From Datnioides undecimradiatus (Eukaryota > Chordata > Actinopteri > Lobotiformes > Datnioididae): DNA of 64,000 nt. The stretch's first letter is position 1. Every line of letters starts with the position of its first letter. The notes beneath the pieces are model-generated. The model saw only the letters and a list, made by a program, of their open reading frames with translations, searched no databases and was not told the origin of the DNA. The position numbers were made by a program, and so were the translations under genes. Below, one piece after another: positions 25,646 through 39,487 of the stretch. The stretch covers positions 16,677,131-16,741,130 of the forward strand of contig WARS01000029.1 in NCBI GenBank assembly GCA_008933995.1, given 5' to 3'.

Positions 25646-28206
25646 GATATTTGAAGGATATTTTCTTGTATTAGTCACACATGGACCCATTGCCCTTGCA
25701 CAGCATTTTCTTTGTCAGCTAACAGGCCAACATGTAACCACCACAACTAGCTAACTGCTACATGCTAAGTGCAGACAAGAGATAATTAGCATAATTATTT
25801 CAGATTTTGATCACCAGAGGGATTAGATTTTATTCATCCTTAATATACGTCTTAATAATGTGGAGGGTGCACCGAGGTCAGACGTGTCCTGTTGTACTGA
25901 CTGTGTTCATTAGTGCTTTTGAGCTTGTAGCTTGAAGGTGTTAAGGCCATCTGCCCGCTGACAAAAAAGTGTAACACATTACTTCATTATGGGGATGTTA
26001 ATTTGAGCTGGGTTGCTATTTTCAAGTGACCTTTTAGTTTGATGAGAAACAGAAGTGTTTTCACTCTGGATATTTCGCTTTGTGGGATATGTGAGAAAAT
26101 TGAACTTGGCAGCATTTGGAAACTAATTGAAGTCAAAGATGATGCTAGTGATGACTTTAATTGCAATACCTTATTCATAAGGTTGAATGATATGATGACA
26201 AGCTAATAAGGGGAAACTGATGGTATAATTTTGGTTTTTTATTGCAGATTTTCTTTTGCATGTACCATGTGAGATGCGAGTCTGTCTCTTCACGCAGCCC
26301 CAGAGAGGGAACAACATGGTTTTTTTAGGCAAAAGCCTTTTTCCAGCCTGTTGTTTGAAAATCATATCAAACGCCTGGAAAAACATCTTTCTCTTGCTTT
26401 GTTTCTGCATCGTTTGAACTAATAAATCTGCAACTGCATGTGTCCATATGCAACCATGACAGATGGGTGTGATGAGATTGTGCTCAACAGACTGCAGTTC
26501 CTCTATCTCCCTCACCTTCTTCCTCTTGTCTTCCTCTGTCTCTCTCTTTCTCCATCTCTCTTTGGGAACATACGGATTTGGTGTGCCTGTCAGAAGTGTT
26601 TGATCAGAAGTAGTCTGCTGAGGATTTTCGCTTTGAACCGACGCACATCTGTGGCGAGTTTCTCTTATGTTGTTTGGGGCATTATAGCGGCTATACTCTA
26701 CTCACTAAATAGCAGGAGCACTCTGTGTACTCGGCCCATTTTTATATGTGGAGGCGGCTTGCATACTGCGTCTGAGATGTATAGGGTTAGATCCCAGTCT
26801 GTGGACCCGTGTGTCTATGAATATCTCTGCATGCCACTGTGCACATGCATATGCACATACACACACACACGTCTGTGTCTATTTACTGCCCTCCTGTCAG
26901 TTTCCCACAGTTTGACAGGGTGTACTTCCTGATCTATGCTGTTGCCACACTTTGTGGTGAAGGGGACAAGCCGCTTCTGGACATCAGAGGAAGGTTATGA
27001 GTTTATCATTGGAGCCAGCAAAGATACAGCGAGACAGTGTTGCGCTGGGCTGATCCTCCAGTCATCTTTGCAAGCCTGTCATTGGTTATGGATGAATTAT
27101 TCATCTTTTTTGATTTTTTTTTTTCTTAGAAAAACATTGATCACAGAATCAGGGATCAGCCCGATCTGCAATGACAGTCGGCCTGTATGACAGCACGCTG
27201 TCAGGGCCTGGCTCATCTCTTTCAAAGACAGCCCTGCCTGCTTTCCTTTCCCTCTATCCCATATTAAGTCTACACCCATAGCTGTCTTTCAAAGAATCTT
27301 CCCCTAACCCTCCCGCCGCCTCTTGCTTTTGTCTCACGATGAAACGTCTCATCAGAACCACTTTCAGTGGATCTCTCGACTGTCTCCGTGTGGGGAAGGC
27401 AGCGTCTGTGTGTCAGAGTAAACAGTTTCAAAAGAGCCTGTGAATAATTTGTACGTTAGGATGTAGCTGCGGTTGTGTCTGTTTGCGTGGACGAGACCCC
27501 CCCCTTTTTTTTGGTGCGGTGAAGTGTGTGTTTCTAACTCTATACAGCATGCTGTTTCATCCCAGTACATCCAATGCTGAGTTCCTCTGTGATGTCAGAA
27601 CGGATCTATGTTTAATGCGCAGGCAGGGTCCAATTATTTGGCGCCCGTAGCTGTACCTAGAGATGATACAGAGGCCCACTGGCATGCTGGGTAACAGGCC
27701 ATAATGTCGTGATCTGCCTTAGACTGGGTTGGTGAGATGGCATGGTGAATCCCCTTCAAGGGCACTCACTCCTCATCCCTTCCTCTTGCATCATGGACAC
27801 TCATTGCCTGAAGAATTATTTGAGGCTCCTGTCCTGGGTTCTCTTTTATTTCAGACACTGAAAATTTGAGATGACTGGAATTTTTCTGAGGAGCAGGGGG
27901 AGCAGGACCTCCCCCTATCACGCTCCTCCTTGTTGGTGCCTCCTCATCCCTCTCTTTCTTCTCTTTCTCCTGGAGGCCTTTAGGGAGAGCAGCTGAGTCA
28001 CCATCTCCTCCCTCTCTTCATCCTCAATCTGCTCTTGCTCCACCTTCCTTCTGTTTTCTCTCACTAAGCCTTCGTCACAGGAGCTGACAACCTGTGTCAT
28101 TTGCCACAGTTCACTTTTAACTCCCTGCAGAGTCTCAGCGGCGAGCGAGCGTGGGTGTCATTTTTTTTTTAAATATTTAGCAGAATTTATGTGCACATAT
28201 TTGTGA

Positions 28207-28229
28207 TTTTTTTTTTTTTTTTTTTTTTT
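28207..28229. repeat. Poly-T tract
   Basis: Homopolymer of 23 T. It has no adjoining SINE or LINE body that I can recognise. Confidence 0.9.
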
Positions 28230-28385
28230 GTTTTACTGTCAGCATGCACATATCCTATTAGGTGCTCCTATTAGTGAGAGTTGTAGCACGGACAGCAGCA
28301 ACAGACTAGTTGATGGAATCTCTCTCGAGTTGAGATTTACGCCAGCAAGATAAGAGAGAGAGTGGCTGTCAACCACCCATCTGAG

Positions 28386-28388
<3 letters not shown>

Positions 28389-28418
<30 letters not shown>
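28389..28418. repeat. CA microsatellite
   Basis: Pure (AC)n run of about 15 units. Confidence 0.95.
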
Positions 28419-28420
<2 letters not shown>

Positions 28421-30545
28421 TTACAGTCTATGTTCCTCTGAAGTGCCTCACTTTCGACAAATCCATTTCTAAGGCTCTCTTCCTTCCGTGGCTCTGTCAA
28501 AATGTATAATCCCTCATCACCTTCCCTAAGCCATCTCACATCTCTGCTTTCTGTTTTCATCTGTCATTCTGCTTTTGCTTCTATTTATAGTTTTTTTTCT
28601 TGCATAGGCCTGTGTTGCATGTAATATGTGCTAATAAATGTACATTTCCATGGTCTTTTTCTTATTTTTCCTTATTTTGTTGACTCCTTTGTTTTTGTTT
28701 TTTACACAGTCAGCACCTTCATGCACGCTCCTCGTCTGCGCCACCTCTTCCTCTCTTTAAACACTTGACTTCTTTTAACAAGGAGCTCATTGTTGCATTA
28801 GCTAATCTCTCAGAAGACATGGCACAGATACAGGATCTACTACTTCTCCTACTTCAGCTCATAGCTATATACAGACACTGCTTTCCAGACAAACATCCCC
28901 TCGTTATTTATCTGGCACGGAGAGGAAAATCGGGGAGAACGAATGCATTTGTGATGTGACAAATGAATGATTATCTCACACGTGTTTTGTGCAGTCTTTT
29001 TCATGGATGCAGAGCCCTGAATGTGATCTTGCTGTTTAAAGATTAATCAACAATTAGTTGCTGTGATGTGCCACGAGACTCTTTCTGTGTGTGTGTGCCG
29101 TGAGAGCAGCTTCAGTGCCTGCGTTGTTGCTCAAGATCCTATAATTGCCTCAGAATTCTTCCTGTAATTAACACTCTTGGATAATTACGCCAGAATGGCA
29201 GACCTCGCTATTCTCACATTATTAAGCTCAGCACGGCAGAAAGGAAAACATGCACACGAGTGTCCAGACACATTGAGTGTTGGCGAGATCGTATATTACG
29301 AGACTGGATTATTTGCTGCTCTTTTCATTGATGTAAAGCCTGTATGTTCTGTACAAAAAAGAGATTCTACTTCTTTATTTCCATTTCCTACAAATGTGGT
29401 CACGTTTTAGCCGAGGCTGTTTTTGACAGTCAGCCGTCCCCAATTCAGAGCTCGCTGTCTTGGCTGCAGTGAGATTAAAGCCGAGCGGAGGAGAGATGGG
29501 AAGTGGACCGGGCAGTGTGGCAGTTCCCAACGGCTCAGGATTAGAGGGTGGGACAGTGAAGTAGGCCATACAAACAGGCTCAGCTGAAATATGGACAACA
29601 GACCATAACATAGACAGAGCTGGATGGCCCAGTACATTTCATCAGCATGTCATTATGCTGTAATCCCGGGCCAGCCACTGTGCTGGATGCATGTGTGTCA
29701 GACAGGGATGGTTATTGGTCAGGGACACTTGTGGATATTGCTGTTTTCACCTTGATGCAACAATCACAAGATTTTGATCACAGATGTGCCCTATTTTATC
29801 AGAAATTGTTTTTTTGTATAAGATTGCTTTGTGTCAGGTAGAGATGTAAATATAAAGAGTCCAATTTAATGTCTTGCTGCATTTTAGGAAAAAGATTAAG
29901 AACAAAGCTGTGAGAAATCTAGATATAGATAAATAGATTGGAAGGTTATTTATTTTCAGAACTTCAATTTATGTTTGTTGGTTGTTACTGGAAAAAAAGA
30001 GAAAAGGCAGGATATGGTCTTTACATGTGAGAGTGGACTTTGTTGCATATAATACACAGTGTACAATACAGAAATAACCTAAAACTGGACTGAAACTGAA
30101 AGTGAGATTGTGAACCTTTAATTCAAAGCAGTTTTCAGCAGCTGAGAGAAGGATGGGGGTGACCCAGAGATGTGCACACACACACCAAAAAGTATCATGT
30201 TACAAATTACAAATGTTTGGTGTATGTATGTAATATAAAATTCGTAATACTGGAATGAGAAAATGTATCTGTCTCCTATATGTCTCTTCTTATTTAAGTA
30301 GAATTTCTTGGAGGCGGAAAGCTGCAAATTCAGGGGTGCTTGCTGGGTGGTTTCTGTCAGTCAAAGCGACCATTGATTGACCGAGTGAACAGCTAATTGA
30401 AATGCTACTGAGGGAAGTGAATGGTTAAACTGCAGTGATGCACAAGCTGTCTCAAAAGACATTAAGACATTTTTTTTTTTGCACCAGACACCAAAGCAGC
30501 TTATTTTCTTAATGCACCTGTGACAAGGAACACAAATGAAGTACT

Positions 30546-30569
30546 TCACAATGAGTGCACTCATTGTGA
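30546..30569. repeat. Perfect 24-bp palindrome
   Basis: TCACAATGAGTG is followed directly by its exact reverse complement with no spacer. Pairing ends at the next base on each side. It may be a dimeric protein-binding site or a chance or replication-born palindrome; nothing nearby decides between them. Confidence 0.9.
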
Positions 30570-31252
30570 TTCACTTTCAGTTAGCCAAAAACAGTAATTA
30601 GACTAATTGTTGTGTTTTTCCTCGTCCATTTTAAACCTGGGAATAAAAACGTGTCTTATTTGAGAATAAAATGTCATATTAGATAATGTATTTTAATTAG
30701 CTCTCAAAGTATTTAGTCACAGATTACATCTTATTTTCTGTTTAACAAAATACAAGTTACAAAATGTAACTGATTACATGAGTGCTTTAAGTATTTTAAT
30801 TAAAATGCTGCTCATCTCTGCTGACGACCCTTTCAGACCTTCTTAAATGCAGAAAGGATTGACCGAGACTGTCACTGACATGATACATAGTATCAACACA
30901 GCACTATGATTCCTCGCTTTCCTGTGGAAATGATCAGCTGGCACGGGTCAGAGACAGTGAAGACAGATGAAGATGAGAACGGCGAAGGAGAGGTCAGAAA
31001 TGTCAGCCAGCATCGTGTTACAGCGGAGAGGGACAGAAAAGGCCAGCTTCCAATTTCATATGTACACTCATGACAGGCTTTAATGCCTTATTTCACATTA
31101 TGCTACTTCAGCCTCATGCTAAATGACACAAAGCTGACGGGGGAACATGTTGCATTGAGGTCTAACAAGTAACGTGCTGTATCCGTATATTTGTCTTCAC
31201 TGTTTCTACCAGTGGAGCGTCCACTTCTTTCTCTCTTATCCCATCTGGTTCT

Positions 31253-31555
31253 AAAAGGAGTAGTTTGACATTTTGGGATATTTATGCAGAGAGTTAGATG
31301 AGAAGATTTAAGTCACTCTTTTGTCTGTTTGATATATATAATGCTGAAATAAGGAACCAGTTATGTTGCAGGAAAAGTTGCACTATTAAATTGTGGTTTC
31401 ACAGAGGAGTTATGTGCCGGACTGTTTCTTGGTAACTTTCTTCCTTGCGATACGATAAACAAACAAGGTATAAAATATTAATTTGGGGCTAATGGTAGGC
31501 CATTGTTTTTGTTTTGGACAGGGCTAGAAAGCTAAACTAACAGGCTGCTCCTTTA
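31253..31555. mobile_element. Short terminal-inverted-repeat element (MITE-like)
   Basis: The left end AAAGGAGTAG (31254-31263) and right end CTGCTCCTTT (31545-31554) are inverted repeats matching at 9 of 10 bases. They enclose about 300 bp with no coding capacity. The inner phrase GAGAGTTAGATGAGAAGAT is shared, with changes, with the fragment at 35405-35600. The size, ends and lack of an ORF fit a non-autonomous DNA transposon. No clean target duplication was seen. Confidence 0.55.
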
Positions 31556-34500
31556 AGGTTTGACCCTCACTGGCATTTCTGCCAGTATACACCATCTCTT
31601 CTTGTCTCATCCTACTCGGGTAGTGTCCTTTTATACATCCTATACTTCCACCTTCTTCAGTTAATGTTTCCTTCTCACCTTCAGGTCACTCTGGTGTCAT
31701 AACTATGGGTGGCCATTCTGTTGCGGGGCGAGCCAACACCCCTGACAACCAAAGTCACCTCCACAGTGTACAGTACATGTTGTCAGTGGACAAGCTGTGC
31801 GTGTTTCAGCAAAGTTTCAGTGAACTTCTGTACTTGTGAACATGTGCTTTGAAGGTGAAAAGCCTCTGCAGACTCCCCCTAAATGTCCAATCCCATGGAC
31901 TGTGTGTACAGGGTTTGTCTTTCGTGAACTTGTTTTAAGTTTCCCGAGTTGCCTCTCATGGTGTTGTCTATTTCAGTTGAGTCGTGCTTGGTAAGCATGG
32001 CGAGTGAGCTGTCTGTCATCATCAGTCATCTTGAATGATTGTTGCTGTCCTCCAGAACTGTCAGTATCAACCTGCTGAAGGCATCCTGCTTCCTGAGATT
32101 GAGTTACATTCTCAGCTTTAGTTATGTTCATAGTTTTGATTTCAAGTATGTAGATTTAATTGATTTTTCTTTTAATTTTTTGCAGCAAAACACAGATTTT
32201 ATAGATAATATTGAGCTAATCCCAAACTACACTGATGGGTTTACAAGTATGTAAGTGGTAAAGAGCTATAATCAGAATTTTTCAAATAACTACAGATGGG
32301 ATTACAAATGTGTAATTATAAAGGTCTGACTCATAGTGAGGTTTAGAGCTTCTTTTTAGGTCATTGTTGGGATTTTCAGGGGCCCGAATTATACTGTTTA
32401 GGTTCAGTCTCACTTATAATGTCATTTAGAGACACATCAGTTAAAAGTCCCTAAAAACCCACTGTTATGCTGCCTGCCAAGCACCAAACAGCAGACGGGC
32501 AGAGTTAACGATTAGTTAGTGAGTATGGTTTAGCATTTAGTAATAGCATTTTGCAGTTAAAGTGCCAGATATTTAATTCTACTTGGTGCAGAGAATCACC
32601 TAAAAAATAATGTTATAGTAATGCTATATAAATGTGATTCCACTGCTTGTTTCTTATAACTGGAAGAAACTGGAAGAAAACTGGTGTGTCAGTTACAAAA
32701 GTCTTTGCTAGCGATGCTTGGATGCTGTCTAATTAGGCTTTTGACAGTTCGTGTTTGACTGACAGTGGCTCAGTCAGCTAATCTCCTCTTGAGCATTGAG
32801 AGTGGACAGCTGTAGGATCTAATATGATGTGAAATACGCAAACTCCCAACTATCTGCTCCATCTGTCTTTTCGTGCTTTTAACAAGTGCCGTCCTCACCT
32901 GGGACCTCCAGCAGTACAGAGGCTGCTGTGCCCGATTCCATCAGTGGCTTTCAAAGATGTCTCTTCTTGGTTTATTACACGGACAAAACTTTCTCCACCT
33001 CACTGCTGTCGAGTGATGAATTATGAATAGATGTGGATCCACCAGCACCGCCGGCCAGGCCTGAGGATTACTTTCAATTTGCACACCGCTCCCCTTGCTC
33101 CCTCGCAGACTCGCACCGCTAGTCAGACTTCTTTCTCAAGGGAGCTGGAGGGCAGTATTAGATTGCCGCCTGAAACTCTATCCCCGCCAATCATGTAAAA
33201 AGTTTGAGGAATGAATCTCTATGGATGCTCAGTGCACTGTATACAGTTGCACATTGAGCGCTCCTGTTGCTGCCCCTCATGTTTGACTCTGACACAAGTG
33301 GCACCCCTTCTTATACGTAGATAACATCTCTCACTTTCCTTCGGGAAGGCAGAGGAAAGCGCAGTGCATGTGTGACCCCTCTCAGATACTCGTTGACTCC
33401 AGATAACTGGTTGTAATTGGCCTGGTTGATGAGCACGCAGCAGGCAGTGAAAGGGAAGTAGAAAGGACAGGGATCGTTTTAATGAAGCCAATGAGAAGGA
33501 CATGGAGCGCCTGCAGGCTTCAAGAAGGATTAGAGCAGGCTCCAGCAGATTTAGGCTTATGATGCTTCAACCTTGAGGGGCTGAAAAAGGACAAGGAACG
33601 TGTCGGAGCCAGAATATAGAATGAGAATTTACATCTTTTACTGCGTATCTGATATGCAATGCTCTGTTTATCCCCTCCTCCCTTATACCTTGATCTTAAG
33701 CTGCTCTCCATACAGAAATGTTGGAAAACGAAAAGATTTTTTCTAAAGGTCAGTGTCCCCAAGACACTAACCTTTTAATATACAACTCACACACATTTGT
33801 CTTCAAACTTAGAACACTGTGTGTTTGTGTGAATATGCATGCCTGTCTGTTTCTCTCTGTATCTCTGTGCATTCATCCGTTTTCATGTGTAAATTGGAAC
33901 ACGTAAAGCTGTGTGTGTGTGCGCTGGCTTGTGTAATGATGTGAAGCGTGCGATGTGTGATGCCGCCCTAATATGTCCCATCTCTGCCTCTCTGGATGTG
34001 GCAGGGAGTGCGAGAGCGACGAGGAGTCAAGCCAATTGGCATGGAAAGGGCCTGGGCTGAAGTGATGGCTGGTGACACGGCAGACAGGCCAGCCAAGCAG
34101 GAAATAGATGCCAGCTTGAGATACTGATCATACTCACCTCTACCTCTTGATGACTTTGTCTTTCTGGCTTTTGCCTCTGTGCCATCTATCTAGGTGAAAA
34201 CTGCTTCTCTGATGCACATAAACGGCTGAACTTGGGCATTTACAGGATAAATGAGTTCAAATTAAGGGGCACAGTCATATTCATGACTCCTCTGTGTTTA
34301 TAGGCATGTAAGTTGGCTACTAACATGCTAGTTAGTCATTTAAGCTTGTGAAAATGATTCTTATTAACCTCTGATATGGGGTTGTATTCATGCTTGGATG
34401 GAAAATCACTTCTCTTTATTACTTTTTACTTACTTTTAAAAGGGAGAGCTGTGCTGAAATTATCCAGTATTTGCTTATGTTGCCCAGAGCGCTGAGTCCA

Positions 34501-35404
34501 GAAGATGAATTGTCATTATTTGTACAAATTTACAACTGCCGGGGTCCACTGTGTCTGAACTAATTGGTAAGCGGGGAAAACAACAAAAGCATTCTGTGGT
34601 AAATTGCCCCAAGTTCTATATTTCAGCAGCATAATGGAAATAAAAGAGAGTATTATACTGTTATAGGCTGAACAGGTGCCATGCATACTGAGGCAATCAA
34701 GGCGGAGGACTTGACAAAAAGCCATTTACTCTAAAGTTATGAGAGTCACACAGTAATGGATGTTTCCAAGTCATTACATTTAGTATTTGATCAGGGTGCT
34801 TTCAAGGACACAAATCTCATTGTGAAACGGTCCCTGACGCCTCCAAACTGGATTGTGTTCCTCTATCAACTTATCAGTAATTGCCAGACACAATCAGGGC
34901 AGCATCCTAATAACAAATTCTGTTTTATTACCCTCCTTTTTAAAAACAGCCCCAAAAGATTTGGACAAGGACAAATGAACATTTTGATCTGTTCACTGAG
35001 CACAAACAATCCGTCCTTTCCACCAATTCCCCCAATTAGTTCCTGTCTTTCCTGGTGGTTTGTCACTTCTCATCCCTGCTGAAGTCGTGCAAGTAGCCTG
35101 AGAGGCTGCCTGGGGTGGGGACTGCTGGTTGACTGACACACTCTGATCACGGGGGCTTAAAGAGAGGATGGTCATTTAATAAGCTGGCTGCCAGTGGAAG
35201 CCTGTCTACATGGCAAGCTGGCTGAAAAGACAGACGGGTTGCTGACCGCTGTCGACGCTTCGCTGTCATCGTGTCCATAAGCAAAGGACAGCAAAGCCAC
35301 AAGTGCTGCAGATGACTCCATGTTGCCATTTTTTTCTCTTTTGTGCCAAAATGACATGGCTGCCCTTTAAAAGAAGTGACACAGGGACCAAAGGCAATAT
35401 TTTA
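31556..35404. other. Gene-free stretch, putative lingo3 intron
   Basis: No supported gene or named repeat was found. Open frames at 33219-33762 and 34866-35466 on the minus strand show no protein-family features. Confidence 0.45.
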
Positions 35405-35600
35405 AAGATGTGCTTAAATGCCTGCTTGCTGAGAGAGTTAGATAACAAGATGGATAACACTCTCACGTCTGTCAGTTAAATGTGATGCTAGAGCCAGGAG
35501 TCGGTTAGCTTAGCTAAGCGTAAGTACTGGAAACACAGAGAAACCACAAAATTAGCTCTATACAAAGAAAATAAAAATGTGTAAAGCTTCATAATTAAGG
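35405..35600 (+). repeat. Dispersed repeat fragment, same family as 25476
   Basis: The segment contains GAGAGAGTTAGATAACAAGATGG, ACTCTCACGTCTGTCAGT, AGCCAGGAGTCGGTTAGC and TTAGCTAAGCGTAAGTACTGG, the order expected for the common fish repeat also seen at 25476 and 31253. It is diverged and without clear ends. Confidence 0.55.
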
Positions 35601-36770
35601 TCTTAGCTTGTACAAAACTTAACAAAAGTGTCAGAAGCAGCAAAATCTGTTATCTGATGAGGGTCTCAGGCTTGAGTGTGCCAAGCTGGCCCTGTAGCAC
35701 CCCTTAATAATGTTGCAGTAATGTAGTGCAGGACTTTTGCTAACAAATGAACATCCTTTATATTTTAGCCATTGTTAAAGAAATACCTACAGTGCTGATT
35801 AATCAGTTTTTAAGTGTCCAGTGTGACATTCCCACAATGGAGCTCTGGTAATCAGCCAGCAACCAGGGAGCAGCTGTAGCAACAGAGCAGCTAACACCAT
35901 GGTGAAGTCTATGGTGTCATAAGCATTTTGATATTGTTTGTGTTATTACCATCACCACCAGGAGGGGGTGACAAGAGTCCCCAGCTGTAGTTTAAAAGTT
36001 GGGGTAAATGTGAAATTTGGTCAGCAGATGTTACACCTACAGACATGACAAAAAGCCTTTTGGTGCCTTGAACCCAACAGGAAGTCAGCCAGTTAGAGTT
36101 TTTTTCTGCATTTTGACCATGTATGGTTGCTGCACTTCACACTATGTAGCTTGTCTGCTTAATTCATACGAAAACCAAGGTGCAAAAACACCATGTTGTG
36201 GTGTTATGTTCAAGGCCGTGTATGTTAAACTTACAGAGAGATTTTCTTTTAATAGCCTATAGGCTACTGGCCTGTTTCCATATTGTTCAACATGCGCTGC
36301 ACTACAATCCCCAGCAACACTGTATGCTCTAAACCAGCCTCCTCTGAAAATGTAACAGTGAAAGAAAACAGCAGATCGAGCGGGCCCTGAGCCAGTTGTT
36401 GCCATGGTTACCTATTTTTTTTAAGAATGGTGTTCTGACAAATGAACGATCAATCGGTCACTTTAAAAAACAGCAGTGTAGTGCAGGCAGATGATTTTAG
36501 ATGGCCCCTCCAGTGACTGACTTTGACATCCTTGTTCTAGATAGTCCTCCCATGATAAAGTGTCTTGATATAGGAAAACAAAGTGAATAATGATCCTGAA
36601 ACATCCTGAATCCTCAATTTAGCTGTTGGACTGTGTAGTTTTATTCAGCTTAAATAGCCTATGCTGTACAGATGTTGGCCATTCTAATGGATGCATGAAT
36701 CATGTGTTTGGGAGTGTGCCTGTGTTTCTCTGACTGAACTCACTAGAAACTCAATTTCTCTGTGTCTGTT
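35601..36770. other. Gene-free stretch
   Basis: No gene or mobile element is recognised. There are short A/T runs only. Confidence 0.4.
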
Positions 36771-36774
36771 TCAT

Positions 36775-36835
36775 ATCCAGGCTAGCTGTTTCCCCTTGTT
36801 TCCAGCCTTTATGCTATGATAAGCTAAAGCGTCTT
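36775..36835 (-). repeat. Short fragment of the same dispersed repeat, inverted
   Basis: AGGCTAGCTGTTTCCCC, TTGTTTCCAGCCTTTATGC and GATAAGCTAAAGC read in reverse as the AGCTTA...GGAAAC...AACAGCTAGCCT core of the repeat at 25476. Only the core survives. Confidence 0.5.
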
Positions 36836-39456
36836 CTGACTCAAGCTTTATATGCACTGTGCTGACAGGAGAGTGGTGTTGAACTCATGGAAACAATCAA
36901 ATACAAATACTGTGTTTTCCAAACGTTACCTGCCTAACATGTACTGTGTATAGAGAGGATCCATTCAATAAGATCTAATCCTGAACATGACTCTTGGTTG
37001 TAACCTCAATGTCCAGAGTGTTTTCATATGAAGAAATAAATGTTGACTTTCTGGAAAGCATTCAGTGATAAAATATCAAACAGTCATCATATCATTAATC
37101 ATTAATGACTTTAATTAGATTTTTTAATCCTCATTAGTCTATTCACTGTGAGCTCTCAAGTCTCATAAGGGCCTTGAAATAAATAAGCATGGGATAAATA
37201 AGTTGGCCACCCACGTACCTGACGGAGCAGAGTAATTAATTAATGCTAAAGAATGTTGCTAATGAAAATGCGTTAGGTCATGTGTCGATACAAGGATGCC
37301 GCTGAGGGCTCCATAAGCTTCGAACTGGCATCACTGGCTGTCTGTATACTGTATGTGACCGGGGGAGAAAGTGTCACCATGAATTACAGTGATGGCCGGT
37401 GGCCCCTCAAAGAGTGGCATTTAACTTAATGTTCTTTTGAGCCACAGATCCCTTTGCGCTAACTCAAGCTGACTGTGCTTGTATTGGTTTGGACTGTGCT
37501 GGAGTGTTTGTGTAGGAAGCCCCAATATTAGTTTTAACCTTCAGCTGTGAACATGAGTCAGTACAAATTGATAAAAAAAGGAATCAGGTCGGACCCTGTT
37601 GTGATTGTGAGTTAGTAAGGTATTAAAGACACACCTGTTCTCTCACTTTACTGGTATTGGACGATTTCCATGAGGACACCTTAATAAAAAACAAAGCAGT
37701 GCTAAAATCTGTGGTGTCCTTTCAATCAGAATATGTGGACAGGCATAACAGACAAAAAACATAACCACACTGCATTTGTTTCGTGGGGGTAGGTTGTAGT
37801 TTGAGGCTCAAGATAAAGTATTATTAAAAATAAAACTCACCTTTTTGGTGGGAAGGTGTCTCAATGCAATGCATTCTGGTCTGTCGTGGTAACTGGAGAA
37901 AATTAATTTATCATGTTGATTCTAGATGGGGGGCTCTAACACCTTGTTCTCCAACTTTAAAGGGCAATGTGATGTAAGAAAAAAATATCAAATCAGCATT
38001 TAGTATAATAAGAATAACCTGGGTCTTAAGACTGTGTAGTTTGAAGAAGTAGAATAGTTTACAACATTTCTCATGTCTTTAACAGATTTTAAGAAGCAGT
38101 TCATCTTAAAAGATGGGTACTGTATATTGTAACTGTCCTTGTATAATACATTCACATTCATTAGTGTGATTAATGGCCTCATTAGCGAAGACGCTATTTT
38201 TGGAATATCATGGAGACATTCAGGAGCTCACGGCGCCTTTTGTTTAATCATGTTTGTTTTTAAAAAGGACACATTGCAAGCTGACAGGAGTTTATTATGT
38301 CTGAAAAGATGGAGGAATATGCAACACACAGATCTGTCACTTAAATGGAGAAGATGGTTGTATCAACTAAATTTTTTACTTTTTTAGATGTTGGCTGAAA
38401 CTTAAACATAACCACAACAGTTTAATGGCATCTCAAGTGGAAAATCAGCAGCCGTATCATTTTATAGCTGAGGTGTCAGTCATGTAGGTTTGAGAGTATC
38501 ATGCATTTCTGGGTATGTGGCTATTGTAGCTCTAGGTAAGGTCGAAGTCTCCATGTCAGTGGGACATGACCATGCGGCATAACATCTTCAATTATTTAGC
38601 TCTTGTTTCGCAGAAACCTTTACGTCCATAAGCCCTGAAACAGTTCTCTCTTATTAAAGATTCATGGCACATGGCAAGACACATTCTTAATCACCCCTTT
38701 GTGTCCTTTGGTTTCACTGTTGCTGCTTTGCATAGGACAGAAGTGCAATTTAAGAATCTCACTGTAATCCATTATTATAATTAAAATCCCATTTGGCACC
38801 CTTAAACTAGTATTTCATATCAATGTGCATGCAATGCTGGGGTATAATGGCAATTTCCGACATATCTAATCAGTTGACTGCAGTGGTTTTATTACGCATT
38901 ATGCCTGAGGACAAAACCACATTAAATAAGTGGACTGTTTGCACACAGTGCCCTCATCCATCTTCTGACTCCTGCTGTCACCTCAGTGTCCACAGTTTCT
39001 AGAGGAGCCCCTGCGTGGTCAAATACATATACTGATGCTAATGCACAGTCATGCTTCTTCCTAACTGCATATACTCATGTTTTTGCACAGTACAGGTGCT
39101 CATACTCCACATCAGCACCCACCAACTTTCTATTGTCCACCCAGCGGCTGTCCGTCCTTGCCTGCGGTCGGTGACATGGCCCCGCCAGTGATAACGATCC
39201 ATCACCAGACTGCAAGGTGGAAGTTACAGGGTTATAAAATGGAGCAAGCTACTCTCTTTTTGCCTCTCTCTCTCTTTCTCACTCTCTCATCAGGTGAGCG
39301 TGAGTGTGTGTAATGGCCTGTGCTAGTTTCTGTGTGTGCGTGTGTGTTCCCTGGACCATGCACTGCCAGGGGCTTCAGGGTCTCCCTGCACAGATTGATG
39401 GACATTGACGGTGGCTTCCCTCAGTGTAAATGAGTAATGTGTTTTCTTTCTGGTGG

Positions 39457-39487
<31 letters not shown>

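Larger units (their letters stand above)
25646..31252. other. Gene-free stretch, putative lingo3 intron
   Basis: No gene is supported. The region holds a poly-T run (28207-28229), a CA repeat (28389-28418), a perfect 24-bp palindrome (30546-30569), and a repeat-poor block at about 28960-29330 that looks unusually ordered. The frames across 26438-26932 have no family resemblance. Confidence 0.45.

Noticed and set aside
26760-26800. GGTTAGATCCC, B-box-like
   Set aside because: Isolated motif without A box, core or tail; likely chance.
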